This document shows, piece by piece, positions 7,652 to 14,958 of a stretch of DNA of 24,590 nucleotides; position 1 is the stretch's first letter; every line of letters starts with the position of its first letter. The translations under genes and the position numbers were made by a program. Origin of the DNA: an uncultured Solobacterium sp. (lineage in GTDB: Bacteria > Bacillota_I > Bacilli_A > Erysipelotrichales > Erysipelotrichaceae); contig CAJOLG010000014.1 in NCBI GenBank assembly GCA_905235315.1, forward strand, positions 1-24,590. The letters run 5' to 3'. The notes below the pieces were generated by a model. That model worked only from the letters and a program-made list of their open reading frames with translations, had not been told where the DNA came from and made no database searches.

Positions 7652-7669
7652 AAAATGATTTATCATTTT
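7652..7669. promoter_or_regulatory. Perfect AT-rich palindrome upstream of pfp (possible operator)
   Basis: AAAATGAT (7652-7659) and ATCATTTT (7662-7669) are perfect inverted arms around TT. The element contains a -10-like TATCAT (7661-7666), while TTGTTT (7635-7640) is too far upstream (20-base spacer) for an ideal -35. It ends 30 bases before the pfp ATG. It could be a repressor site over a weak pfp promoter or a small leader hairpin. The AT-only stem and short T-run make it a poor terminator. Confidence 0.45.
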
Positions 7670-7699
7670 AGTACTGAAAAAAGAAAAAAGGAGACAAAT

Positions 7700-9361
7700 A
7701 TGGCTGTAATTACACCGCTTCAGAAAGCAAGACTGCAGTATACGCCGAAACTTCCGGGAATGCTGAGACACGGCATTTCGGAGATCTGCGTACACGAAGG
7801 AGAGGCGACACAGAGTGTTGCGGATCAGGAAAAGATTCAGGCGTTGTTCCCGAACACATACGGTAAGAAGGAAATCACATTTGAGAAGGGTCAGAACACC
7901 TCACCTGCGAAGAAGCAGGTCGTCGGTGTCATTCTCTCCGGCGGACAGGCTCCGGGCGGACATAATGTTGTCTGCGGTCTCTATGACGCATTAAAGGCAA
8001 CCGACAGCGCAAACGTGCTGCTCGGCTTCCGGAACGGTCCGAGCGGACTGCTGGATGATGATTATATCGAATTTGATGACGCATACATCGATCAGTTCCG
8101 CAACACCGGCGGATTTGATATCATCGGCTCCGGCAGAACAAAGCTTGAGACCGAGGAACAGTTCGCGGTCGCAGCGGAAGTTGCGAAGAAACACGGACTC
8201 ACCGCGATCGTCATCATCGGCGGTGATGATTCCAATACCAACGCAGCAGTGCTCGCAGAGTATTTCGCAGCGCACGGAACCGGCGTACAGGTCATCGGCT
8301 GCCCGAAGACCATCGACGGCGACCTCAAGAATGAGGATATTGAATGCTCGTTCGGATTCGATACCGCCACAAAGACATACAGCGAACTGATCGGAAACAT
8401 TGAGCGTGACGCAAACTCCGCAAAGAAGTACTGGCATTTCGTCAAGGTGATGGGCCGTTCTGCTTCCCATGTCGCACTGGAGTGTGCGCTGGAGACACAG
8501 CCGAATATCTGCCTGATCTCCGAAGAAGTTGCCGCAAAGAAGATGTCACTCTCCCAGATTGCGGACTATATCGCAGATTCTGTTGAAAACCGTGCTGCCA
8601 ACGGAATGAACTTCGGCGTTGCCATCATTCCGGAAGGCGTCGTTGAGTTTGTGCCGGAGTTCTCGGTTCTGATTTCCGAGATCAATGAACTGCTCGCCGG
8701 CGCAAAGGCGGATGAATTCAACGCGCTGCCGAGCTGGAAAGAAAAGTATGCCTTTATCGAGAACGGTCTTACCAAAGAATCCATGGCAGTATTTGCGATT
8801 CTGCCGGAAACCATCCAGCAGCAGCTCTTCCTTGAGCGTGACCCTCACGGCAATGTTCAGGTATCGCTGATCGAGTCCGAGAAACTCTTCTCCGCACTGG
8901 TCAAGGCAAAACTGGAGGCACGTAAGAAGGCCGGCACCTACACCGGCAAGTTCTCCCCTCTGCATCACTTCTTCGGGTATGAAGGCAGATGCGCATTCCC
9001 GTCCAACTTTGACGCAGACTACTGCTATTCCCTCGGATACAATGCGTTCATGCTGATTCAGTATGGATACAACGGATATCTGTCCAAGATCTCCAACCTC
9101 TCCAAACCGGCAGAGGAATGGGTCGCCGGCGGTATGCCGATCACCAAGATGATGAACATGGAGCGCAGACACGGGGAAGACAAGCCGGTTATCCGCAAGG
9201 CTCTGGTAGAGCTCGACGGCAAGCCGTTCAAATTCTTTGAGGCAAACCGTGAAACCTGGGCGGTTGAGACAGCGTACACCTATCCTGGTGCGATCCAGTA
9301 TTACGGACCGACCGAGGTATGCGATCTCACCACAAGAACACTCGCTCTCGAAAAGCAGTAA
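7700..9361 (+). CDS. pfp: Pyrophosphate--fructose 6-phosphate 1-phosphotransferase (long form)
   Basis: This enzyme makes fructose 1,6-bisphosphate reversibly with pyrophosphate instead of ATP, in glycolysis and gluconeogenesis. The 553-residue length fits the long PPi-PFK group. The sequence shows GVILSGGQAPGGHN near the N-terminus, then GGDDS at 174-178. The second aspartate, in place of the glycine of ATP enzymes, marks PPi use. PKTIDGD (202-208) has the PPi-type lysine and catalytic aspartate, and MGRSASH is the fructose 6-phosphate contact region. I chose the ATG at 7700 because AAAAGGAG lies eight bases upstream; an in-frame ATG at 7655 has no such site. Codon choice (ATC, GAC, AAC, AAG) suggests strong expression. 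A terminator follows. Confidence 0.95.
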   Translation: MAVITPLQKARLQYTPKLPGMLRHGISEICVHEGEATQSVADQEKIQALFPNTYGKKEITFEKGQNTSPAKKQVVGVILSGGQAPGGHNVVCGLYDALKATDSANVLLGFRNGPSGLLDDDYIEFDDAYIDQFRNTGGFDIIGSGRTKLETEEQFAVAAEVAKKHGLTAIVIIGGDDSNTNAAVLAEYFAAHGTGVQVIGCPKTIDGDLKNEDIECSFGFDTATKTYSELIGNIERDANSAKKYWHFVKVMGRSASHVALECALETQPNICLISEEVAAKKMSLSQIADYIADSVENRAANGMNFGVAIIPEGVVEFVPEFSVLISEINELLAGAKADEFNALPSWKEKYAFIENGLTKESMAVFAILPETIQQQLFLERDPHGNVQVSLIESEKLFSALVKAKLEARKKAGTYTGKFSPLHHFFGYEGRCAFPSNFDADYCYSLGYNAFMLIQYGYNGYLSKISNLSKPAEEWVAGGMPITKMMNMERRHGEDKPVIRKALVELDGKPFKFFEANRETWAVETAYTYPGAIQYYGPTEVCDLTTRTLALEKQ

Positions 9362-9375
9362 TCCGAAAAAACACA

Positions 9376-9410
9376 AAACGGTGCCGGAACGAATCCGGCA
9401 TCGTTTTTTT
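9376..9410 (+). terminator. Rho-independent terminator after pfp
   Basis: ACGGTGCCGGA (9378-9388) pairs with TCCGGCATCGT (9394-9404) with one G-T wobble around ACGAA. A run of seven T residues (9404-9410) follows, and A residues precede the stem. Confidence 0.92.
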
Positions 9411-9463
9411 CGTATGGGCATCCCGGTTCCGGCCGCAGAATTCTCCGGGATTGAATCGGAATA

Positions 9464-9487
9464 TAAAAATCCGGCAGAGTGCCGGAT
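9464..9487 (-). terminator. Rho-independent terminator of the GNAT gene
   Basis: Read on the minus strand, ATCCGGCA pairs with TGCCGGAT around CTC, then TTTTTATATT follows. It lies eight bases beyond the stop codon of the minus-strand acetyltransferase gene. Confidence 0.88.
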
Positions 9488-9494
9488 GATTCTG

Positions 9495-9977
9495 TCAGAT
9501 CAGTGAAAGGTAATACGGGCAGATATCGGCGTACGTGCCGTCTTTTTTCCGGAAGCCGCCGGGTATGGTTCCGAGCTGCTGAAAGCCGAGAGATTCATAA
9601 AGCCTTCGGGCAGGCAGATTGTCCGCCACGACCGCATTGAACTGCAGTACCCGGAAGCCGGCCAGTTTTGCCTGTGCGATACAGTCGGTAACGAGCAGCT
9701 TTCCGATGTGTTTTCCGCGGTGTTCCGAAGCGACTGCGTAGCTTGCGTTGCAGAGATGGCCGCAGCGCCCGATATTGTTGGGATGGAGAATATAAAGTCC
9801 GGTGATGATGCCGTCTTCCTCTGCGACTCCTGTATAGGTCTGTTCCGAAAAGAACGCCGCGCCGGTCTCTTCATTAAGCAGCTCCTCCTGAGGGAATGCG
9901 GCTCCTTCTGTCACAATCTCATTCCAGATACGGATCATGGCGGGAATATCGTTCATTGTAAAACTGCGGATCCTCAT
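9495..9977 (-). CDS. GNAT family N-acetyltransferase (phosphinothricin acetyltransferase-like)
   Basis: This 160-residue single-domain protein starts MRIRSFTMNDIPAMIRIWNE. It has the acetyl-CoA loop SEHRGKHIGKLLV and the late motif NLPARRLYESLGFQQLG, all typical of GNAT enzymes. The IWNEIV start and the LGTIPGGFRKKDGTYAD segment resemble the Pat/YncA branch, whose members acetylate phosphinothricin, methionine sulfoximine or unknown amines. I chose the ATG at 9977 because GGAAAGGAAAC lies upstream; an earlier in-frame ATG at 10010 lacks this. It is a single-gene unit: a tRNA terminator lies upstream and its own terminator follows. The substrate cannot be read from the sequence. Confidence 0.85.
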   Translation of the reverse strand: MRIRSFTMNDIPAMIRIWNEIVTEGAAFPQEELLNEETGAAFFSEQTYTGVAEEDGIITGLYILHPNNIGRCGHLCNASYAVASEHRGKHIGKLLVTDCIAQAKLAGFRVLQFNAVVADNLPARRLYESLGFQQLGTIPGGFRKKDGTYADICPYYLSLI

Positions 9978-10020
9978 GACAGCTTCGTTTCCTTTCCGCA
10001 GGTATGGCAAGCAGACCTGC

Positions 10021-10046
10021 TAAATAAAAACCGCAGCCGGCTGCGG
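10021..10046 (-). terminator. Rho-independent terminator of the tRNA-Ser gene
   Basis: On the minus strand the perfect palindrome CCGCAGCCGGCTGCGG (10031-10046) is followed by TTTTTATTTA. It lies nine bases after the tRNA 3' end and upstream of the acetyltransferase gene, which therefore probably needs its own promoter. Confidence 0.85.
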
Positions 10047-10055
10047 TATGTTCAG

Positions 10056-10141
10056 CGGAGAAGGGGGGATTCGAACCCCCGCACGCTCGCACGTCTGCTG
10101 GTTTTCGAAACCAGTCCCTTCAGCCTCTTGGGTACTTCTCC
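10056..10141 (-). tRNA. tRNA-Ser, anticodon CGA (reads UCG)
   Basis: The minus strand folds as a class II tRNA. The acceptor is GGAGAAG with CTTCTCC and discriminator G. The anticodon arm is CTGGT-TTCGAAA-ACCAG with anticodon CGA. A long variable arm includes an ACG/CGT stem, and the T arm is GGGGG-TTCGAAT-CCCCC. Long variable arm, anticodon and discriminator G all agree on serine. The next bases are CTG, so the CCA end is not encoded and must be added by the CCA-adding enzyme. The gene is 86 bases long, stands alone, and has its own promoter and terminator. Confidence 0.96.
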
Positions 10142-10155
10142 ATAAGCGCCTTAAC

Positions 10156-10164
10156 AGTATAGCA
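10156..10164 (-). promoter_or_regulatory. Extended -10 promoter of tRNA-Ser
   Basis: On the minus strand TGCTATACT (extended -10, five of six matches in the hexamer) ends 14 bases before the tRNA 5' end, placing the start near 10149. No strong -35 is visible. It faces away from the tldD promoter on the other strand. Confidence 0.65.
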
Positions 10165-10215
10165 CAATAATCCACAGAACCATGTTTAAAAGTGGCTGTT
10201 TCCTCCGGAATCCGT

Positions 10216-10221
10216 TATAAT
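10216..10221 (+). promoter_or_regulatory. -10 box of the tldD-tldE promoter
   Basis: There is a perfect TATAAT 28 bases before the tldD ATG, which leaves room for the GAGAGGA ribosome binding site at 10233-10239. The -35 region is poor. It is divergent from the tRNA-Ser promoter. Confidence 0.6.
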
Positions 10222-10249
10222 CGTTGAGGTTAGAGAGGATTAACAACAT

Positions 10250-11683
10250 ATGAAAGCGGCATTTTCAGAATACCTGAATACAATCGCTCCGGCGGTGAAG
10301 GAACTCATCCGCCTGCTGGAGAGTCATTATGATTATGTCAGCGTTCTGTCGACGGATTCGGTCGGGTTCAGCGCATTGATTTCCCAGCGTGCCAAATCGG
10401 TATCGAATTCCACGATGTTTACAGAACGCGGCAATGTGGTACGTGTCCGGAAAGACGGGCTGTACAGCGAGTATGCATTCAATGCGTTTGACACCGGCAG
10501 TACGGCACAGCTTGCGGAAACGATCCGCACTGCGCTCAACGCACAGCTTGAACTGCTTGCGGAAACCGGTGCGCAGATTTATGAAACGGCAGTTCTCCCG
10601 GATGAGCCTGCCCGGGTATTTGCGGAGATGGAGACCGGCACAATGCCGGAGGATACCGATCTGGAGAAACTCGTGGAGGAGCTTTCCGCCATCAGTGATG
10701 AGGCGGTGAACCGCTGTGAGATCGCGGTCGACTGTATGGTGCGGGGACAGTCCACGCATGTCAGTAAGATGTTTCTTACAAAGAACCGCGACATGCGCCA
10801 GAGTTATGTTTACTCCGAAGGGATGCTGGCACCGATCGTTGTGAAAGACGGAAAGAATGAGATGAGCTATGCGAGTGTTTCCGGCCGGAGAGGACCGGAG
10901 ATTTTTGCCGGCCTGAAAGACAAACTCGATGAAGCGCTGAAAGCAGCGGAAGATGTAATCGACGCCGATCCGATTGAACCCGGTGAATATGAAATCATCA
11001 CATCACCGGAGGTTTCCGGTCTGATTGCCCATGAGGCATTCGGACATGGTGTGGAGATGGATATGTTCGTAAAGAACCGGGCGCTTGGCAAAGCATATAT
11101 CGGGAAACGGGTCGGCTCCGATCTTGTGACCATGCATGAAGGAGCGCTCTGTGCGGAGGAAGTTGCGAGCTACGCATTTGACGATGAAGGAACTCCTGCC
11201 GGAGATACCGTGGAAATCAGAAACGGGATCCTGCTGACCGGGGTATGCGATGCGCTGTCTGCACTTCGTCTTGGAACAGTACCGACCGGCAACGGCAAGC
11301 GGCAGAGCTTTGAAAACAAGGTCTACACCCGCATGACAAACACGGTATTTGATTCGGGCACGGACAAGCTTGAAGATATGATTGCGTCGGTGAAGCACGG
11401 TTACCTGCTGGAAGGAATGAAATCCGGCATGGAAGATCCGAAACACTGGGGCATTCAATGCATTGTGGAACGCGGTTATGAGATCCGTGACGGAAAGCTG
11501 ACCGGCAGGGTCGCTGCCCCGATCGTCATGACCGGATATGTGCCGGATCTGCTCGGCAGTGTTTCGATGGCCAGCCCGGACCGTGAAGTGTTCGGCTCCG
11601 GTGCCTGCGGGAAAGGGCACAAGGAGTGGGTCAAAGTCAGTGACGGCGGCCCGTATCTCAAAGCGAAAGCGAGGCTTGGATAA
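10250..11683 (+). CDS. tldD: Metalloprotease TldD
   Basis: TldD is the zinc-carrying subunit of the TldD/TldE protease, which degrades unfolded peptides and in some bacteria matures microcins or RiPPs. The 477-residue protein carries the active-site motif HEAFGH (HExxxH) at 261-266 in the context GLIAHEAFGHGVEMDMF. The C-terminal half has the conserved RMTNTVFDSGTD and GMEDPKHWGIQC regions, the latter near the third zinc ligand in known structures. The length fits the family. GAGAGGA lies ten bases before the ATG. Its TAA overlaps the tldE ATG by one base (TAATG), which suggests coupled synthesis. No RiPP precursor or microcin gene is seen nearby, so a general peptide-processing role is the safer reading. 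Confidence 0.93.
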   Translation: MKAAFSEYLNTIAPAVKELIRLLESHYDYVSVLSTDSVGFSALISQRAKSVSNSTMFTERGNVVRVRKDGLYSEYAFNAFDTGSTAQLAETIRTALNAQLELLAETGAQIYETAVLPDEPARVFAEMETGTMPEDTDLEKLVEELSAISDEAVNRCEIAVDCMVRGQSTHVSKMFLTKNRDMRQSYVYSEGMLAPIVVKDGKNEMSYASVSGRRGPEIFAGLKDKLDEALKAAEDVIDADPIEPGEYEIITSPEVSGLIAHEAFGHGVEMDMFVKNRALGKAYIGKRVGSDLVTMHEGALCAEEVASYAFDDEGTPAGDTVEIRNGILLTGVCDALSALRLGTVPTGNGKRQSFENKVYTRMTNTVFDSGTDKLEDMIASVKHGYLLEGMKSGMEDPKHWGIQCIVERGYEIRDGKLTGRVAAPIVMTGYVPDLLGSVSMASPDREVFGSGACGKGHKEWVKVSDGGPYLKAKARLG

Positions 11684-12960
11684 TGCTGGATATGATTATT
11701 GAACTGCTGAACGAAGCGGAAACCGACGGCTGGGAAGTAACGGATACCAGAACACAGGGATGGGAGTTCTACTTCATCCGTCATCAGCTTGATCAGAACC
11801 GCGTCCGTGATGTGGAACACATCAATGTCAGCGTATATAAAAAATTCGATTCCTTTCTCGGAAAGGCAAGCACGGAGATTCCGGTCACGGCTGGCAGAGA
11901 GGATGCAGAGAAACTGATCCGTCAGCTTTGTGCAGAGGCGCTGCTTGTCAGAAACCCGTTCTACACCCTGAATGAACCCTCTGAGGCAGACACAGAACCG
12001 CAGGAGCTTCCGGATGTACGGGCAATTGCGAAGGACTTTCTGGAGGTGATGAACGAACTGCCGGAAACAGAGACGGAAGATATCAACTCCTATGAGCTAT
12101 TCATCAGTGCCAAACAGGTGCGCTTTCTGAACTCCAACGGAATCGATGTGACATCCTGTTATCCGTCTTCGATGGCGGAAGTGGTCGTCAATGCACGGAA
12201 AGAAGAGCACGAGATCGAACTGTACCGGATGTACGACAGCGGAAGCTGTGACAAAGCGGCGCTGAAACGCGAGATCAGTGAGACGCTGAAATACGGCAGA
12301 GACCGTCTGGACGCAGAGAAAACACCGAATCTCGGCAAGTGTGATGTACTCTTTTCCACGGATGCTTCCCTGCAGATTTATGACTACTTCATCAGCCGGA
12401 TGAACACGGGCATGAAATACCGTCAGCTTTCAAACTGGGAGATCGGAAAACCGGTGGCGGAAGACATTACCGGTGACCGGCTGACCGTAACTGCCCTCCG
12501 CAGGCTGAACAACTCCTCCGCAAACTCTGCGTATGATGCGGAAGGCGCTCCGGTCCGTGATCTTGTGCTGATCCGAAACGGAGTGGCAGAAAACTACTGG
12601 GGTCCGCGCCAGTTCTCGCAGTATCTCGGTGTCGAGGATTCGTTCATCCCCGGCAACTTTGCGGCGGAAGGCGGCACAAGGACCGCGGAAGAACTGCGGA
12701 CCGGACGGTATCTCGAAATTGCCGAGTTCTCGGATTTCCAGGTTGAACCGATGACCGGGTCAATCGCGGGAGAGATTCGTCTTGGCTACTATCATGAAGG
12801 AGATGCCGTGCAGATCGTAACCGGCGGCTCGGTATCCGGTACGATGGCGGACTTTGTGAAAAACATGTATGTCTCAAAGGAACTGAAGCAGTACAACAAC
12901 ATGCTGGTGCCGGCGGTAACACGGCTGAATGATGTCTCAATAACCGGCGCATCCGAGTGA
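11683..12960 (+). CDS. tldE: TldE/PmbA-like partner subunit of the TldD protease
   Basis: This 425-residue protein belongs to the TldD/PmbA family but lacks an HExxxH motif, as expected for the non-catalytic TldE (PmbA) subunit. In the known complex TldE shapes the peptide channel and TldD holds the zinc. Visible family features are the N-terminal sequence DGWEVTDTRTQGWEFYFIR, the central GNFAAEGGTRTAEELRTG region and the terminal VPAVTRLNDVSITG. The start codon overlaps the tldD stop by one base. It is shorter than E. coli TldE (about 450 residues), and the match is more distant than for TldD. Two terminators in a row follow. Confidence 0.87.
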   Translation: MLDMIIELLNEAETDGWEVTDTRTQGWEFYFIRHQLDQNRVRDVEHINVSVYKKFDSFLGKASTEIPVTAGREDAEKLIRQLCAEALLVRNPFYTLNEPSEADTEPQELPDVRAIAKDFLEVMNELPETETEDINSYELFISAKQVRFLNSNGIDVTSCYPSSMAEVVVNARKEEHEIELYRMYDSGSCDKAALKREISETLKYGRDRLDAEKTPNLGKCDVLFSTDASLQIYDYFISRMNTGMKYRQLSNWEIGKPVAEDITGDRLTVTALRRLNNSSANSAYDAEGAPVRDLVLIRNGVAENYWGPRQFSQYLGVEDSFIPGNFAAEGGTRTAEELRTGRYLEIAEFSDFQVEPMTGSIAGEIRLGYYHEGDAVQIVTGGSVSGTMADFVKNMYVSKELKQYNNMLVPAVTRLNDVSITGASE

Positions 12961-12975
12961 TCGATGGAACATACT

Positions 12976-12999
12976 GACCGGATTCTGTCCGGTCTTTTA
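12976..12999 (+). terminator. First terminator after tldE
   Basis: GACCGGA (12976-12982) pairs with TCCGGTC (12988-12994) around TTCTG and is followed by TTTTAT. The T-run is short, so it may be leaky. Confidence 0.7.
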
Positions 13000-13019
13000 T
13001 CGCGGTATCAGTCTGAACC

Positions 13020-13053
13020 ATGCGGATGTATCGGAATACATCCGCATTTTTTT
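13020..13053 (+). terminator. Second, strong terminator after tldE
   Basis: A perfect 12-pair stem, ATGCGGATGTAT with ATACATCCGCAT, encloses CGGA and ends in seven T residues (13047-13053). Together with the hairpin 21 bases upstream, it isolates the exporter operon. Confidence 0.93.
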
Positions 13054-13104
13054 GCATAATCATGAACCCGACGCCGAAAGATGCTATACGTAATCCATTC
13101 TTTT

Positions 13105-13113
13105 TGATACAAT
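13105..13113 (+). promoter_or_regulatory. Extended -10 promoter of the ABC exporter operon
   Basis: TGATACAAT is an extended -10 (TGn plus five of six matches). The -35 region is weak. The predicted start near A13119 lies about ten bases before the ATG at 13129, which leaves no room for a ribosome binding site. Confidence 0.6.
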
Positions 13114-13128
13114 CTGAAATTGCGCATT

Positions 13129-14958
13129 ATGAGTGAAAACAACGTAAATCAGCGGTTTGAAACAAAGCGGCAGATGCTGGGATATTTCATGAAGGGAAGT
13201 GTGAAATGGTTTGCGCTTTCCATTCTTTTCACATTGGTTGTGACACTGATGGACATGATCAACCCGAAGATTATCTCCTTTACGGTAGACTCCGTGATCG
13301 GAGACAAACCGGCGGCTCTTCCGTCAGCGGTACTTTCGCTTGTCGACAGGATCGGCGGCACGGGATATCTTCGGAATCATCTCGGCATTCTTGCGGGTAT
13401 CGTTGTACTCCTGGCACTGATCCGGGCACTGTTCCGCTATCTCTGGCGGGTTTTTAACGCGAAGGGTGCAGAGACCTTTGTGGAGACAACAAGAAACTCC
13501 GTCTTTTCACATCTGCTTGCACTGCCGGTTTCCTGGCACGGCAGTCATCATACCGGAGATATTATCCAGCGCTGTACTTCGGATATTGAGACCATCAAGG
13601 TGTTTCTGTCCGAACAGCTGGCAAGCCTGTTCCGCATTATCCCGACGCTGTGTCTCGCGTTTGTGTTCATGTATCGGATTCATCCGAAACTGATGGGATA
13701 TGCGCTGCTGTTTGTGCCGCTGATCATCGGCTACAGTCTGTTTTTTCACAGCAGGATCGGCACGGCATTCCGCAAGGCGGATGAAGAAGAGGGAAAACTC
13801 TCCGCCATTGCGCAGGAGAACCTGACCGGGGTGCGGGTCGTTCGTGCGTTTGGAAAAGAACAGTATGAGCGGACCCGCTTTGAAGAAAAGAACCGGACAT
13901 ATACTGCTCTGTGGATCCGTCTGATGCGGCTGCTTGCGGCGTTCTGGTGCTCTATGGATCTGCTGTCCGGCGCTCAGATTCTGACGGTCACTTCACTCGG
14001 GGCGGTGTATGCCGTGCATGGTGAGCTGACCGCCGGCAACTATATTGCGTTTCTTACCTACAATACGATGATGATCTGGCCGGTGCGCATGCTGGGGAGA
14101 ATCATTGCCAATCTGTCCAAGTCCGGGGTCGCCATCGACCGTCTGCGGGAAATCATGAACGCGGAGCCGGAGAAGGATGCGGAAAATGCACAGAAGCCGG
14201 ATATGACCGGAGATATTTCGTTTGAACATGTCAGTTTCTCGTTTACAGAAGAGAGCCGGAATGTGCTCAATGACGTGAGTTTTGAGGTAAAGGCCGGCTC
14301 TACTGTCGGGATTCTCGGTGCCACCGGTTCCGGAAAATCCACGCTGATGTATCTTCTGGACCGCATTTATCCGCTTCCGGCAGAAAACGGCCGGATCACG
14401 ATCGGCGGAACCGATATCCAGCAGATCGAATCATACTGGCTGCGCAGCCATATCGGCATTGTTCTGCAGGAGCCGTATCTGTTTTCCCGCACCCTGGAGG
14501 AAAACATCCGGATCGCCAGTCCGCATGCGGGCCGCAAGGAAGTGCGGGATGCGGCGGGAATCGCGGTTCTGGATGAGTCGATCGAGCGGTTTGAGGACGG
14601 CTATGACACCTTTGTCGGGGAACGGGGCGTAACCCTTTCCGGCGGTCAGAAGCAGCGTACGGCAATTGCCCAGATGTTAATAAGGAAGCCGCCGATCATG
14701 GTATTTGATGATTCGCTTTCCGCGGTGGATGCGGAAACCGACACAAAGATCCGTGCTGCGCTTGCGGAAAAGACCGGTGATTCCACCGTCTTCCTGATCG
14801 CCCACCGGATCACAACCCTGATGAATGCGGATGAGATTATCATCCTCGACCGGGGAAGGCTCGCAGAGCGGGGCACCCATGAAGAACTGCTTGCGCAAAA
14901 CGGCATTTACCGCCGGATCTTTGATCTGCAGATGGCCGGAAGGGAGGTGGAAGAATGA
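13129..14958 (+). CDS. ABC exporter half-transporter, degenerate-site subunit (TM287/BmrC-like)
   Basis: This 609-residue protein has an N-terminal six-helix exporter domain (about 20-320) fused to an ATPase domain. It shows Walker A GATGSGKS (397-404), an intact LSGGQKQR signature, and Walker B IMVFDDSLSAVD, where D528 replaces the catalytic glutamate. This Glu-to-Asp change is the mark of the degenerate subunit in heterodimeric exporters such as TM287/288 and BmrC/D. The next gene supplies the matching canonical subunit. The substrate (drug, lipid or peptide) is unknown. I use the ATG at 13129; an in-frame TTG at 13120 is an alternative. No Shine-Dalgarno site is present. The stop overlaps the next start as ATGA. 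Confidence 0.92.
   Translation: MSENNVNQRFETKRQMLGYFMKGSVKWFALSILFTLVVTLMDMINPKIISFTVDSVIGDKPAALPSAVLSLVDRIGGTGYLRNHLGILAGIVVLLALIRALFRYLWRVFNAKGAETFVETTRNSVFSHLLALPVSWHGSHHTGDIIQRCTSDIETIKVFLSEQLASLFRIIPTLCLAFVFMYRIHPKLMGYALLFVPLIIGYSLFFHSRIGTAFRKADEEEGKLSAIAQENLTGVRVVRAFGKEQYERTRFEEKNRTYTALWIRLMRLLAAFWCSMDLLSGAQILTVTSLGAVYAVHGELTAGNYIAFLTYNTMMIWPVRMLGRIIANLSKSGVAIDRLREIMNAEPEKDAENAQKPDMTGDISFEHVSFSFTEESRNVLNDVSFEVKAGSTVGILGATGSGKSTLMYLLDRIYPLPAENGRITIGGTDIQQIESYWLRSHIGIVLQEPYLFSRTLEENIRIASPHAGRKEVRDAAGIAVLDESIERFEDGYDTFVGERGVTLSGGQKQRTAIAQMLIRKPPIMVFDDSLSAVDAETDTKIRAALAEKTGDSTVFLIAHRITTLMNADEIIILDRGRLAERGTHEELLAQNGIYRRIFDLQMAGREVEE

Noticed and set aside
7652..7669. Fur-family (Fur/PerR) box upstream of pfp
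   Set aside because: The ATGAT/ATCAT core resembles Fur sites, but the arms are spaced by two bases instead of one and no iron-related gene follows; kept only as an unassigned palindrome.
10250..12960. TldD/TldE as part of a microcin or RiPP maturation cluster
   Set aside because: No short precursor-like gene, modification enzyme or dedicated peptide exporter is linked by operon structure; two terminators separate the exporter genes downstream.
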